From Prosthecobacter debontii (GTDB lineage: Bacteria > Verrucomicrobiota > Verrucomicrobiia > Verrucomicrobiales > Akkermansiaceae), in the NCBI GenBank assembly GCA_945883455.1, contig CAMCXJ010000045.1, positions 1 through 14,059 of the forward strand: DNA of 14,059 nt, read 5' to 3'. A model generated the notes under the pieces. The model ran no database searches, had not been told where the DNA came from, and saw only the letters and a program-made list of their open reading frames with translations. Shown in pieces: positions 9,101-14,059 of this stretch (positions are counted from its first letter, which is position 1; each line of letters begins with the position of its first letter). The position numbers and the translations under genes were made by a program.

Positions 9101-9211
9101 AGAGCCGAGATCCCCGGTAATTTCAGCGCCCTGCCCACTCGAGCCGAGGCGATGTATGCGCCGGAACTCCGCGCCAACAGCGACAGCATGAAGTTCACCA
9201 TCGGTGAGTAG
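3185..9211 (+). CDS. Exported alpha-2-macroglobulin family protein with thioester
   Basis: About 2,008 residues. The signal peptide MKALFFLMMTCGLAFA ends in a type I cleavage site; there is no convincing lipobox. Residues about 20-380 are mostly helical and not macroglobulin-like. MG-type beta domains follow, with the hallmark TDRPVYRP at about 624-631. A Trp-rich insert occupies about 769-819. A Gly/Met/Ala-rich stretch (about 1190-1245, including MMMKGGGGG) precedes VRTEFADLLKW, where the bait region lies in this family. The thioester motif GCTEQ is intact, Cys 1469 to Gln 1472, followed by an alpha-toroid domain with DGGWGWF and a C-terminal receptor-binding-like domain. Family role: cleavage of the bait by a protease exposes the thioester, which traps the protease in the periplasm. 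Homologues are often next to pbpC (PBP1c), which is absent here. The stop codon TAG lies in the first REP palindrome. Confidence 0.92.
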   Translation: MKALFFLMMTCGLAFAAEAPAIRKQAAELEKKGNWREAYELRVKILRKVDDAESASDLRQALQSQRQLNEPQNFDPLLAEFTESKKENPAFMQAAGSAFLGTHGSYGQILDGGFQRGTNGRGDFIQVQQQDRLRALQYFLQAHRTVEKGGAKEVEILRQIGSALTMARTGSGNVWQLHLLTDVKAVPNYTEQIDVITSEGAPVDAEGNPSWIDVPESWETAASDGERWRWTMKEIARIDPNLAAAEELKWFQFCQAHFDVNTLASYGWWSQPDVKERDGILQASTLKETETIARLANGVKRFTLREDHQFIPGFRTLMRKGKGGYAEQAGDQLVQVFLNRRQYVQAAETLKEVIGLHGKGNQGHREKLLQQILGNWSRFGTTPTYHAANPVEVPYTFRNAKEVSLKLSGVKDELVMADIIEYLKGNPVEVDHEKIQFEYLGNRLIGKERGRYVGEEIRSWKQELKPDESHHDTTTNLDLGKLAPGCYLLESKLEGGNTSWVVVWVRDLVLLKRSESGNEVFYLVDAADGRPVAGELEFFGFRMEYLEKAKGKRRFEVVTRSFKRNTDADGKLVLDEVQEDGNQFQWHVIARAGERRAYLSSHRFHWGDNGDSTDYLAQKTIGITDRPVYRPSQKVHVKLWAGEARYDLGEVSTYAGKTADIEIRDGRNELILEKKGVGADAFGGIEFDFDLKEEAALGIYNVSVTGEVPATYFTFRVEEYKKPEYEVKVDAPAEPVALGESFEATVSANYYHGAPVTEATVKIKVERNFFNDRWFPAGPWDWLYGPGYWWAYPVCDWYPGWARWGCIRPSPPWWQQNRMGAPELVLEQTAAIGADGKVKVKIDSSIAKLVHGDQDHRYTITAEVVDASRRTIVGNGSVLAAREPFGVTVWLDRGYANVGDKVTGTFAARTLDGKEVEGKATAILYSSGLNAKGEIEEKEIGKWTPEGGSWTFTASKAGQYRVAVVFTDKKGRKQEGATVFSVRGAKAEGNFRYNALELIPDKKEYRPGDIVKLLVNVDKADSRVWLFIRPSQGKLAETKIIRIEGKSQLVEIPVVLGDMPNFFIEGVTVANGEVHTVTREIVLPPEKRVLNVEVAPAKGKLKPREKTSFTVRITDSDGKPYQGSAAISVYDKSLEYISGGSNVDEIVPFFWDWKRHHYGQGMEHSQHLSGGHLQLPNTLPMQHLGIFGHMDVGRNRGMMMKGGGGGFAGGREMLRSAPMAMMADASMDAAAAAPEEKAGEAAPEVVVRTEFADLLKWVGSVETDEKGEAVIDLEMPDNLTTWKIKTWAMGKGTRVGEGSAEIVTSKDLIIRLQAPRFFIEKDEVTLSAIVHNYHAEAKDVAVSLELDGKSLEATGNMERRVAIPSMGETRIDWTVKAVSEGEAIIRMKAIAADDSDAMEMKFPVYVHGMLKTDSFSRAIAPDGDSAKIDFKLPQERRPAESRVTVQYSPSVASAMVDALPYLASYPYGCTEQTLNRFVPTTVVHHLLKDLGHDLAAIKNKRINLNPQQLGDPKERAAQWKPGNPHWNPVWDEAEVAKMERAGIAKLRDQQNPDGGWGWFSAFGHQSYAHTTAVVMHGLLLARDNGAKVPEDMIARGLAWLAQYEEKEADRIAHWKKRKENTKQKADATDALVRRILGEGGKDHAQLLGFLFRDKNDLPVYAKSLLGLELHRTKDNAKRDEVIRNIRQFLKTDEENQTAYLDLGNGGYWWVWYGSEFEAQAWFLKLLAAAEPQSPDARGLVKYLINNRRHSTYWNSTRDTAYCIEAIGDFLKATNEGDPNLTVEVLFDGKPLKTVEITKDNLFSFDNTALIAGDILTTGEHTIELRKKGDGPLYANAYVEYFTLEDFITKAGLEVKVDRTYHKLVPETKVINAVDSQGQAIDQKRAAYKRVELKSGDEVKSGDLIEVTLGIDSKNDYEYLVFEDWKVAGMEAVDVQSGYNPNGLGAYMELRDEKVSLFVQTLPRGRHNLSYRLRAEIPGNFSALPTRAEAMYAPELRANSDSMKFTIGE

Positions 9212-9301
9212 GCTTCAGCCTACCGAGGGCAGTGGGCTTCAGCCCACTCTTCCAGGGCACTGCGGGCTGAAGCCCGCATCCCCTGGTAGGCTGAAGCCTA
9301 C
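9208..9301. repeat. Left REP array of four palindromes
   Basis: Four hairpins: GTAGGCTTCAGCCTAC (9208-9223), GTGGGCTTCAGCCCAC (9232-9247), GCGGGCTGAAGCCCGC (9262-9277) and GTAGGCTGAAGCCTAC (9286-9301). Each is a 7-bp stem with a two-base loop. The first two have TTCA at the centre and the last two TGAA, so the array is two units against two in inverted orientation, as in a BIME. The TAG stop of the macroglobulin gene is in the first unit and the stop of the convergent RAYT gene in the last. The hairpins could also protect or end both converging messages. Confidence 0.9.
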
Positions 9302-9912
9302 GCTCCCCACAATGTGAACCCGGCGTTGCGTAATCCTGCTTTGTCCGGATTCTTGGCGATGTATCGCTTGCATCGCTCGAAGTGACGGGCATCGCGGATG
9401 ATGCGATCAAAATAATCCCTCTGCCAGAGCGAACCCCTCCGTCCCAGTTGTCTGTTGATCAGGAACGATGTCGCACCTTTCCATTTCCGCATGAGTTCCG
9501 AAAGGCTTCCCGTTTCCACTGTCACAAGCACATGAACATGATTGGGCATGATGACCAGGGAATGGATGAAATGGTAGCTTTCGTGACCTTCCATGATTTT
9601 ACCTAGAACGATCTCCCGGACTGCCTCGTGCTTGAGGACACATTCGCCCCTGCCTTGGTCGAGCCATGTTTCGATCCTCAACGAAAACTCGCGGTGATAC
9701 TCCTGTTCCGTTTCCTCGTCCCATGGCTGGGGATGCTTTTCGAGCCATGCGTCGCGGTCATGCTTCCATTTCGTAATCAGTTCAGAGGGAAGCGAATCAG
9801 CCAAGCGGAAGGTGATGAAATAGCAAACCCCGGGTTGCTCCCAGTGTGGCAGAATACCTCCGGATTTTCTCGTCTCTGCCGTGGGATCGAAAAATCGAAT
9901 GGGGTGGTTCAT
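9298..9912 (-). CDS. REP-associated tyrosine transposase (RAYT, Y1 HUH superfamily)
   Basis: Encodes 204 residues. Seen: the N-terminal RFFDPTAETRKSGGILPHW and YFITFRLADSLP, the HUH metal-binding motif in MPNHVHVLV (His 125 and His 127), the catalytic tyrosine segment SLWQRDYFDRIIRD (Tyr 167), and a C-terminal YIAKNPDKAG. All catalytic elements are present, so the enzyme looks intact. Known for the family: TnpA_REP proteins nick single-stranded REP hairpins and are thought to drive REP spread. ATG 9912 is the first in the frame and starts at the usual N-terminus; no Shine-Dalgarno is obvious. The last residues GA and the stop TAG are written by the adjoining REP unit and its CGCTCCC tail. Confidence 0.95.
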   Translation of the reverse strand: MNHPIRFFDPTAETRKSGGILPHWEQPGVCYFITFRLADSLPSELITKWKHDRDAWLEKHPQPWDEETEQEYHREFSLRIETWLDQGRGECVLKHEAVREIVLGKIMEGHESYHFIHSLVIMPNHVHVLVTVETGSLSELMRKWKGATSFLINRQLGRRGSLWQRDYFDRIIRDARHFERCKRYIAKNPDKAGLRNAGFTLWGA

Positions 9913-9933
9913 GGCAGGGTGAGGGATAGGAGA

Positions 9934-10023
9934 GTAGGCTGAAGCCTACCGAGGGTTGTGGGCTTCAGCCCACTCTTTCGACTACGGGCTGAAGCCCGTG
10001 GTCCTTGGTAGGCTGAAGCCTAC
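9934..10023. repeat. Right REP array of four palindromes
   Basis: Four hairpins: GTAGGCTGAAGCCTAC (9934-9949), GTGGGCTTCAGCCCAC (9958-9973), ACGGGCTGAAGCCCGT (9984-9999) and GTAGGCTGAAGCCTAC (10008-10023). Spacers match the left array (ACCGAGGG, CACTCTT), though the first palindrome has its centre inverted (TGAA instead of TTCA). The array sits just upstream of the RAYT start and covers the stop codon of the M42 peptidase gene, which reads toward it. Confidence 0.9.
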
Positions 10024-11102
10024 GCTCCCAGCGACTGGTGAAAGGTATCCGATTCCTTCAGCGAAAGCACGAAGGCTTCTAACAGGCGGATCGTGCTTTC
10101 GATGTCATCGAGGTGGGCGGTCTCCACGACGGAATGCATGCAGCGCAGCGGTAGTGAGACGAGAGAGGATGGGATGCCTTCGCGGGAGTGGAAAATCTTG
10201 TCGGTGTCGGTGCCGGAGAAGCGGCTCGACGATTCGTGCTGCAGGTCGATCTTTTCCTTTTCCGACAGCGTGATGAGCCGCTTGACGATGAGCGGGTGGT
10301 TGCATGTGCCGTGGGTGATTGACGGGCCGCCGCCGAGTTTCACCAGGCCGAACTTCGCGGCCTCGATGCCGGGGGTGTCGGTGGCGTGGGTGACATCGAG
10401 GCAAAGGCAGACGTCGGGCTTGAGGCGGTAGGTGGCCATCATCGCACCGTGACCGCCGATCTCTTCCTGAATCGCGTTGAGGCAGACGAGAGTGACGGCG
10501 GGTTTCTTGCCGGATTCCGCGATGCGTTTCATCACCTGCGCGATGATGTAGGAGCCGAGGCGGTTGTCCAAAGCGCGGCCGATCAGGCGCTTGTGTGCGA
10601 GTTCCGACGGGCCGTCGAGATAGACCATGGGGTGGCCTACACGGAGCCCGAGGGCGGCGACTTCCTTCGCGTTGGATGCGCCGACATCGACCCAAAGGTC
10701 GTGCACGGCGGGCGCTTTCTCGCCGCCAAGCTCGTCGCGGCGGAGGTGGATCGCGGTGTTGCCGATGATGCCGGTGACCTCGCCCTTGTCGCCGAGGATG
10801 CGCACGCGGCGGCCGCGGCCGGTGGCGGCATCGGATCCCCCGACGCGGTCGATGCGGAGGAAGCCTTTGTCGTCGATGTGCTTAATGATGTAGCCGATCT
10901 CATCGGCGTGCGCCTCCAGCATAACGATCTTCTTCGATTTCCCCGGAAGGGTGGCCCAGGTGGAGCCGTAGGCATCGCACTCCACGGAGGCGGCAATGGG
11001 CTTCAGGTATTCCGCCCAGACGCGTTGGCCGGGCATTTCGAAGCCGGTGGGGGACGGGGTTTCAAGGAGCTTGAATAGGAATTCTTTGTCGGATTTTTTC
11101 AT
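10020..11102 (-). CDS. M42 family metallo-aminopeptidase
   Basis: About 360 residues, the usual M42 length. Seen in order: EAHADEIGY (His 65 as metal ligand, Asp 67), GRALDNRLG (Asp 179, bridging), QEEIGGHGA (Glu 213 as general base, Glu 214 as ligand), LDVTHATDTPG (Asp 236) and RCMHSVVE (His 323). Thus all five metal ligands and the catalytic glutamate are present. The family forms dodecameric tetrahedral cytosolic peptidases that trim peptides from the N-terminus; some relatives were named FrvX or endoglucanase. Start: ATG 11102 gives MKKSDKEFLFKLLETPSPTG, like homologues I recall. ATG 11117 and GTG 11132 are in frame and cannot be excluded, since no start has a good ribosome site. The stop lies in the REP array. 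It follows the hydrolase gene on the same strand by about 100 bp. Confidence 0.9.
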   Translation of the reverse strand: MKKSDKEFLFKLLETPSPTGFEMPGQRVWAEYLKPIAASVECDAYGSTWATLPGKSKKIVMLEAHADEIGYIIKHIDDKGFLRIDRVGGSDAATGRGRRVRILGDKGEVTGIIGNTAIHLRRDELGGEKAPAVHDLWVDVGASNAKEVAALGLRVGHPMVYLDGPSELAHKRLIGRALDNRLGSYIIAQVMKRIAESGKKPAVTLVCLNAIQEEIGGHGAMMATYRLKPDVCLCLDVTHATDTPGIEAAKFGLVKLGGGPSITHGTCNHPLIVKRLITLSEKEKIDLQHESSSRFSGTDTDKIFHSREGIPSSLVSLPLRCMHSVVETAHLDDIESTIRLLEAFVLSLKESDTFHQSLGA

Positions 11103-11206
11103 GTTACGTATGTTCATTTCCAGCGGCAACACAGCTTTAATGTGTGCCGGAGATTGCCGGGAAGTTTTTTCTTCCGTTTCCGGGCGACCACTGCGCCCCC
11201 TGTTCC

Positions 11207-12490
11207 TTAGTTTCCGACAGTGGGCATCCCGAGTTGCTTCATGATTTCCTCGATCATGGGGACGCCCGCAAACTCTGCCGCGAGTTTTTCCGATTCTTTG
11301 GTGATCTGCGGAGTGGTGTGTTTGAACTGTGATCCGGTGCTTACCTTCGCGTAGTGCTTCTCGCTGAACTTGCTTATCTCCTCGATGCCTTTCACGTAGC
11401 TGACGTTCTCCGTTGGTGAGGAAAGCTTCGCGGTCACGGTGCCAAGAAGCGCGGCGTTTGCCCCCGAAACCTTATACTCGTCGCGAAGGAAGACACACCA
11501 GTAATACGCGCGGTGAGCTTCGGTTGAGGAAAGCTTGCCGATCCATTCGAGCATCGAAGCCTCGTAATCCAGGCACTCTGCCGCAATCTCGCGGGAACGC
11601 CTGTTTTTGGCGAGGTGACGCCCGTTCAGCCACACGATTCCCTCCGTGCGCAGCCATTCCGGCGCACCTCCATGTCCCGCGACATACAGCCGGTGGATCG
11701 CACTTTTTCCGAGCACCTGCGCCGCGTTGGCTGAGGTGTAGCGGTTGTAGTCCGTCGTGCCGCCGCACACGAAGTGGTCGCCTTTCTTGGGGACGGCGTT
11801 GTCCGGAATGTAGCCGATCTGGGGCATCGACCCGGCACCGGGCAACATGGCGGCGTTGTAAAACGACATCGCACCGCCCCCCGAGCCGCCGGTGAAATAG
11901 ATGCGCTCAGGATCGACCGGAAGGCTGCCGGTGATATGCGCCACGTTCTTCTTGGCGAACTGGAAATTCTGGGCGGTGGTGTTGCCGTTCTTGGACTCGA
12001 CGCTCGCAGCGAGCACCCACCCGCATATCTCCGCGCCCTGTATGAATCCCTTCACGCTGTTCGCATTGCCGCCGCCCGCATCGTTCACATGCATCAGCGG
12101 CGCGAGCCTGTCTTTCCGCAGGGATTTCGGGATGTAGAGGAAATAGTGCGAGCCTTCACCCGCGTCGATCGGGCCAACCACCTCGCCGATCTTCTGTGCC
12201 AAGTCTTCCGTGACGAAAGCCGCTCCACTGCCTGTGGATACAGATGTGCCGGATTCCTCACCGAAATGGGCGGTAAGGAAATCCCGGTCTGCGGCGGATA
12301 GCTTGTCGAGAGGGACGGTAAGCTCGCGCCCGTCTCCCAGCTTGAGCAGCACCTTTCCCGCCCTAACTGATTGAGCGGCGCCGGTCACTTTCGTGCCAGC
12401 GGTTGACACCCATTCCCGGCTTTCCGTCGGCTTTCCGTTAGAGAATAGGGTGAGCAGGAAAATGAAGAAGACCGCCAATTTCAATTTCAT
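11207..12490 (-). CDS. Secreted SHD1-domain alpha/beta hydrolase (PHB-depolymerase-like esterase)
   Basis: Encodes 427 residues. A signal peptide occupies residues 1-19 (KLKLAVFFIFLLTLFSNG). An SLA1-homology domain 1 follows at about 24-76 (REWVSTAGTKVTG, LKLGDGRELTVPLDKLS, DRDFL), a module typical of exported proteins in Planctomycetes and Verrucomicrobia. The hydrolase part has SHYFLYIPKSL, an elbow GGSGGG (nucleophile Ser 203), a likely Asp 247 in GTTDYNRYTSA and a likely His 273 in VAGHGGAPEWL, giving a plausible triad. The last 100 residues are helical and not recognised. Substrate is unknown; polyester or carbohydrate ester are possibilities by fold only. It lies 96 bp downstream of murG on the same strand, and no clear ribosome site precedes ATG 12490. 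Confidence 0.75.
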   Translation of the reverse strand: MKLKLAVFFIFLLTLFSNGKPTESREWVSTAGTKVTGAAQSVRAGKVLLKLGDGRELTVPLDKLSAADRDFLTAHFGEESGTSVSTGSGAAFVTEDLAQKIGEVVGPIDAGEGSHYFLYIPKSLRKDRLAPLMHVNDAGGGNANSVKGFIQGAEICGWVLAASVESKNGNTTAQNFQFAKKNVAHITGSLPVDPERIYFTGGSGGGAMSFYNAAMLPGAGSMPQIGYIPDNAVPKKGDHFVCGGTTDYNRYTSANAAQVLGKSAIHRLYVAGHGGAPEWLRTEGIVWLNGRHLAKNRRSREIAAECLDYEASMLEWIGKLSSTEAHRAYYWCVFLRDEYKVSGANAALLGTVTAKLSSPTENVSYVKGIEEISKFSEKHYAKVSTGSQFKHTTPQITKESEKLAAEFAGVPMIEEIMKQLGMPTVGN

Positions 12491-12585
12491 GGCGGTAAGT
12501 TGCCGGATTCAGCGCGGGAGCGCAAGGATGGCGACGGTGGATGGATGACTGAGGCAGCCTGGCATCAGCCACTCCCATGAATGGA

Positions 12586-13668
12586 TCAGGTTACCTGGTT
12601 CTCCAGGATGGAGGAGGTGACTTTTTCCGCCGCGTCGGGGATGGCGAGGGAGCGGGAGGCTTCGGACATGAGCTTGAGGGCGCCGGGGTTGGTGAGGAGG
12701 CCGGTGAGGAGTTTCGCGAGGGATTCGGGATCGAGATCCTTTTGCTGGATGAGTTTTGCAGCTCCGGCTTCCGAGAAGACTTTTGCGTTGGCGGTCTGGT
12801 GGTCGTCGGCTGCGTAGGGGTAGGGGACTAGGATCGACGGGAGGCCGGCGAGGGAAATTTCCGTGAGGGTGGAGGCACCGGAGCGGGTGACGACAAGATC
12901 GGCGAGCGCGTAGGCGGAGGGCATCTGGTCGCAGAAGCCGATGAGCTGGTAGCCGGGGCGCTGGAGGGGATGCTCGGCCTGAATGCGCGGCAGGTCGTTA
13001 GGGCCGGCGATGTGCAGAATCTGGATGCTTTCGGGGAGTAGAGGCGCGGCGTTGGCTACGAGCTGGTTGATGCCGAGCGCGCCTTGCGAGCCGCCGGTGA
13101 CGAGCAGGGTGGGCTTCGCGGGATCGAGCCCGAAGCGTTCGGCGGCTTCGGTGCGGGAGGGGAGCTTGTGGATTTCCGGGCGGGCGGGGGTTCCGGTTAG
13201 AAGGGTGGGCTTTTTGAAAAACGCGGCGGCGGGCTGGAGGCCGATGAAGACCTTGTCGCAAAAGCGGGAGGTGAGCACGTTCGCGCGGCCGGGGCGGGCG
13301 TTGGAATCGTGGACGAAGGTTTTTTTCCCGAGTTTGTATCCGGCGTAAACGGGCGGAAGCGAGGTGAAGCCACCCATGCCCAGCACGGCATCGGCTCCGA
13401 ATTCGCGGATGATTTTTTTCGAGGCCTGGATCGATTGGTGGAGCGCCCAGAGGAAGGGGATCATCTTCGGGGAGAGCGTGGCGGGTTTCGCGATCGCCGG
13501 GACGATCTTGAAATTGAGGTGCGGGTATTTCGCGGATGCCTGGGAGTCGATTTTCTTCTGGGAAATGAGCAGCAACGGCTCGTGGCCTTGCGCGAGGAGA
13601 GCTTCGGCTACCGCGATGCCGGGAAACAGGTGGCCGCCGGTGCCACCGCAGGCGATGAGGATTTTCAT
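12586..13668 (-). CDS. murG: UDP-GlcNAc:lipid I N-acetylglucosaminyltransferase MurG
   Basis: Encodes 360 residues, the normal length. Seen: G-loop 1 GGTGGHLFPG (8-17), the second glycine motif MGGFTSLPPVYAG, the C-domain loop TGGSQGALGIN, the sugar-nucleotide site TRSGASTLTEISLAGLPSIL and PYPYAADDHQTANA. It transfers GlcNAc from UDP-GlcNAc to lipid I at the inner face of the membrane, making lipid II. The frame stays open upstream past 14000, but the canonical MKILIACGGTGGH start and the PIN gene occupying that DNA fix ATG 13668. No Shine-Dalgarno is visible. Normally in the dcw cluster with ftsW and murC; here the neighbours are a PIN toxin and a secreted hydrolase, so it is at least partly detached. 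Confidence 0.96.
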   Translation of the reverse strand: MKILIACGGTGGHLFPGIAVAEALLAQGHEPLLLISQKKIDSQASAKYPHLNFKIVPAIAKPATLSPKMIPFLWALHQSIQASKKIIREFGADAVLGMGGFTSLPPVYAGYKLGKKTFVHDSNARPGRANVLTSRFCDKVFIGLQPAAAFFKKPTLLTGTPARPEIHKLPSRTEAAERFGLDPAKPTLLVTGGSQGALGINQLVANAAPLLPESIQILHIAGPNDLPRIQAEHPLQRPGYQLIGFCDQMPSAYALADLVVTRSGASTLTEISLAGLPSILVPYPYAADDHQTANAKVFSEAGAAKLIQQKDLDPESLAKLLTGLLTNPGALKLMSEASRSLAIPDAAEKVTSSILENQVT

Positions 13669-13691
13669 AAATGAATTGAGGTGAAGATTTT

Positions 13692-13718
13692 CTCCGCAGA
13701 GGCGCTGAGGTCGCGGAG
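13692..13718. repeat. CTCTGCG-type hairpin repeat in the murG leader
   Basis: CTCCGC (13692-13697) and GCGGAG (13713-13718) form a perfect 6-bp stem around a 15-base loop. Read on the minus strand the sequence is of the CCTCCGCGACCTCAGCGCC, TCTGCGGAG kind. Similar degenerate strings recur between genes in many bacterial genomes. It ends about 24 bp before the murG start, so it would lie in the murG leader if transcribed from upstream. Confidence 0.5.
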
Positions 13719-13763
13719 GGACGCGGTGATTGGATATGATTATGGAATGTGGTTGAAGAGTCT

Positions 13764-14059
13764 TCAGTCGAGGGAATCGACATGCGGATAATCGAGAATT
13801 AGGCGGTCGGTTGTGACGAGCGGCATACGGCGCATGCGGGAAGTGGCGATGAGGATGCGGTCGGCGGGGTCGCGGTGGATGGGTTCCGGCAGCGACCATG
13901 CCTCCTCGACGATTTCGCCGGAAATGGGGGCGAGGTTCCAGCCGTTCACGTTCAGCAATGTGCGGAACCAGGTTTTCCAATGCCCCTCGATCTCGATGCG
14001 TCCGCGTTCCTGGAGGCACGCGATCTCGCCTATGGAGATGGCGGAGCACCAGATCTCAG
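13764..14059 (-). CDS. PIN-domain (VapC-like) toxin, 5' end beyond window
   Basis: The minus frame is open from the right edge for 97 residues, ending at TGA 13764-13766. Seen: IWCSAISIGEIACLQERGRI (the second acidic residue of PIN nucleases, Glu in GEIA), LAPISGEIVEEAWSLPEP, HRDPADRILIATSRMRRMPL and VTTDRLILDYPHVDSLD, the conserved C-terminal acidic block. The first strand with its catalytic Asp lies outside the window. Known for the family: VapC toxins are Mg-dependent RNases paired with an upstream antitoxin. The antitoxin, if present, would be beyond the edge. It precedes murG by 95 bp on the same strand. A TTG or later start inside the window would remove conserved residues, so the gene is treated as partial. 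Confidence 0.88.
   Translation of the reverse strand, partial: EIWCSAISIGEIACLQERGRIEIEGHWKTWFRTLLNVNGWNLAPISGEIVEEAWSLPEPIHRDPADRILIATSRMRRMPLVTTDRLILDYPHVDSLD

Larger units (their letters stand above)
9208..10023. mobile_element. RAYT cassette: REP transposase gene between two four-palindrome arrays
   Basis: The two arrays (9208-9301 and 9934-10023) are direct copies of each other, starting 726 bp apart, with the transposase gene between them. Shared order: GTAGG palindrome, ACCGAGGG, GTGGG palindrome, CGGG palindrome, GTAGG palindrome and a CGCTCCC tail. This matches the known RAYT/REP arrangement, in which a single-copy HUH enzyme is tied to the REPs it recognises. Whether the unit moved here as a whole or the arrays spread around a resident gene is open. 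Confidence 0.75.

Noticed and set aside
9208..10023. CRISPR array reading of the regularly spaced palindromes
   Set aside because: Units are only 16 bp with unlike spacers of 8-14 bp and mixed orientation, and the RAYT gene explains them as REPs.
10386..11078. Open frame of 230 codons antisense to the M42 gene
   Set aside because: All M42 metal ligands are on the other strand, and the antisense protein resembles nothing.
11133..11206. Terminator between the hydrolase and M42 genes (GGAAG, six T, CTTCC on the plus strand)
   Set aside because: The stem is only five pairs and no T-run follows it in the direction of transcription.
13669..14049. Upstream in-frame extension of murG
   Set aside because: MurG starts at MKILIACGGTGGH, and the upstream codons overlap the PIN gene in another frame.

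Overview
The window looks like GC-rich chromosomal DNA from a member of the Verrucomicrobiota or a close PVC relative. The evidence is a secreted hydrolase with an N-terminal SLA1-homology (SHD1) domain, a REP-associated transposase whose start resembles copies common in that phylum, several families of degenerate intergenic repeats, and weak or absent Shine-Dalgarno sequences. The phylum is an inference from protein resemblance and was not tested by a search.

Left part (1-3125). A RapA-type Swi2/Snf2 ATPase runs off the left edge on the minus strand; the RNA polymerase recycling motifs are intact in the visible 574 codons. Upstream of it lie a TTTGAAA-type repeat carrying its probable TTG start, two canonical G-quadruplex motifs, and a CTCCGT inverted repeat. 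A wrecked VOC (glyoxalase-fold) gene follows, in which a good start is joined out of frame to a good C-terminus. Next come a REP-like hairpin pair, a small DUF2288 gene, an AATCAAAAATC inverted repeat and a monothiol-length CPWC glutaredoxin.

Centre (3179-9211). A single plus-strand gene of about 2,000 codons encodes an exported alpha-2-macroglobulin-like protease trap with an intact thioester motif. It carries a Trp-rich insert and a Gly/Met/Ala-rich segment where the bait region should lie. No pbpC partner is visible.

Right-centre (9208-10023). A RAYT transposase gene sits between two near-identical arrays of four REP palindromes each, about 90 bp long and in direct orientation. The stop codons of the macroglobulin gene, the RAYT gene and the M42 peptidase gene all lie inside REP units. 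This is the most interesting structure in the window.

Right part (10020-14059), all minus strand: an M42 metallo-aminopeptidase, an SHD1/alpha-beta hydrolase, murG (peptidoglycan lipid II synthesis) apart from any visible dcw neighbours, and a PIN-domain (VapC-like) toxin gene cut by the right edge. A CTCTGCG-type hairpin repeat lies in the murG leader. The genes do not form one pathway. The window is a housekeeping/envelope backbone peppered with small repeat elements, and I see no phage, CRISPR, RNA gene or biosynthetic cluster.
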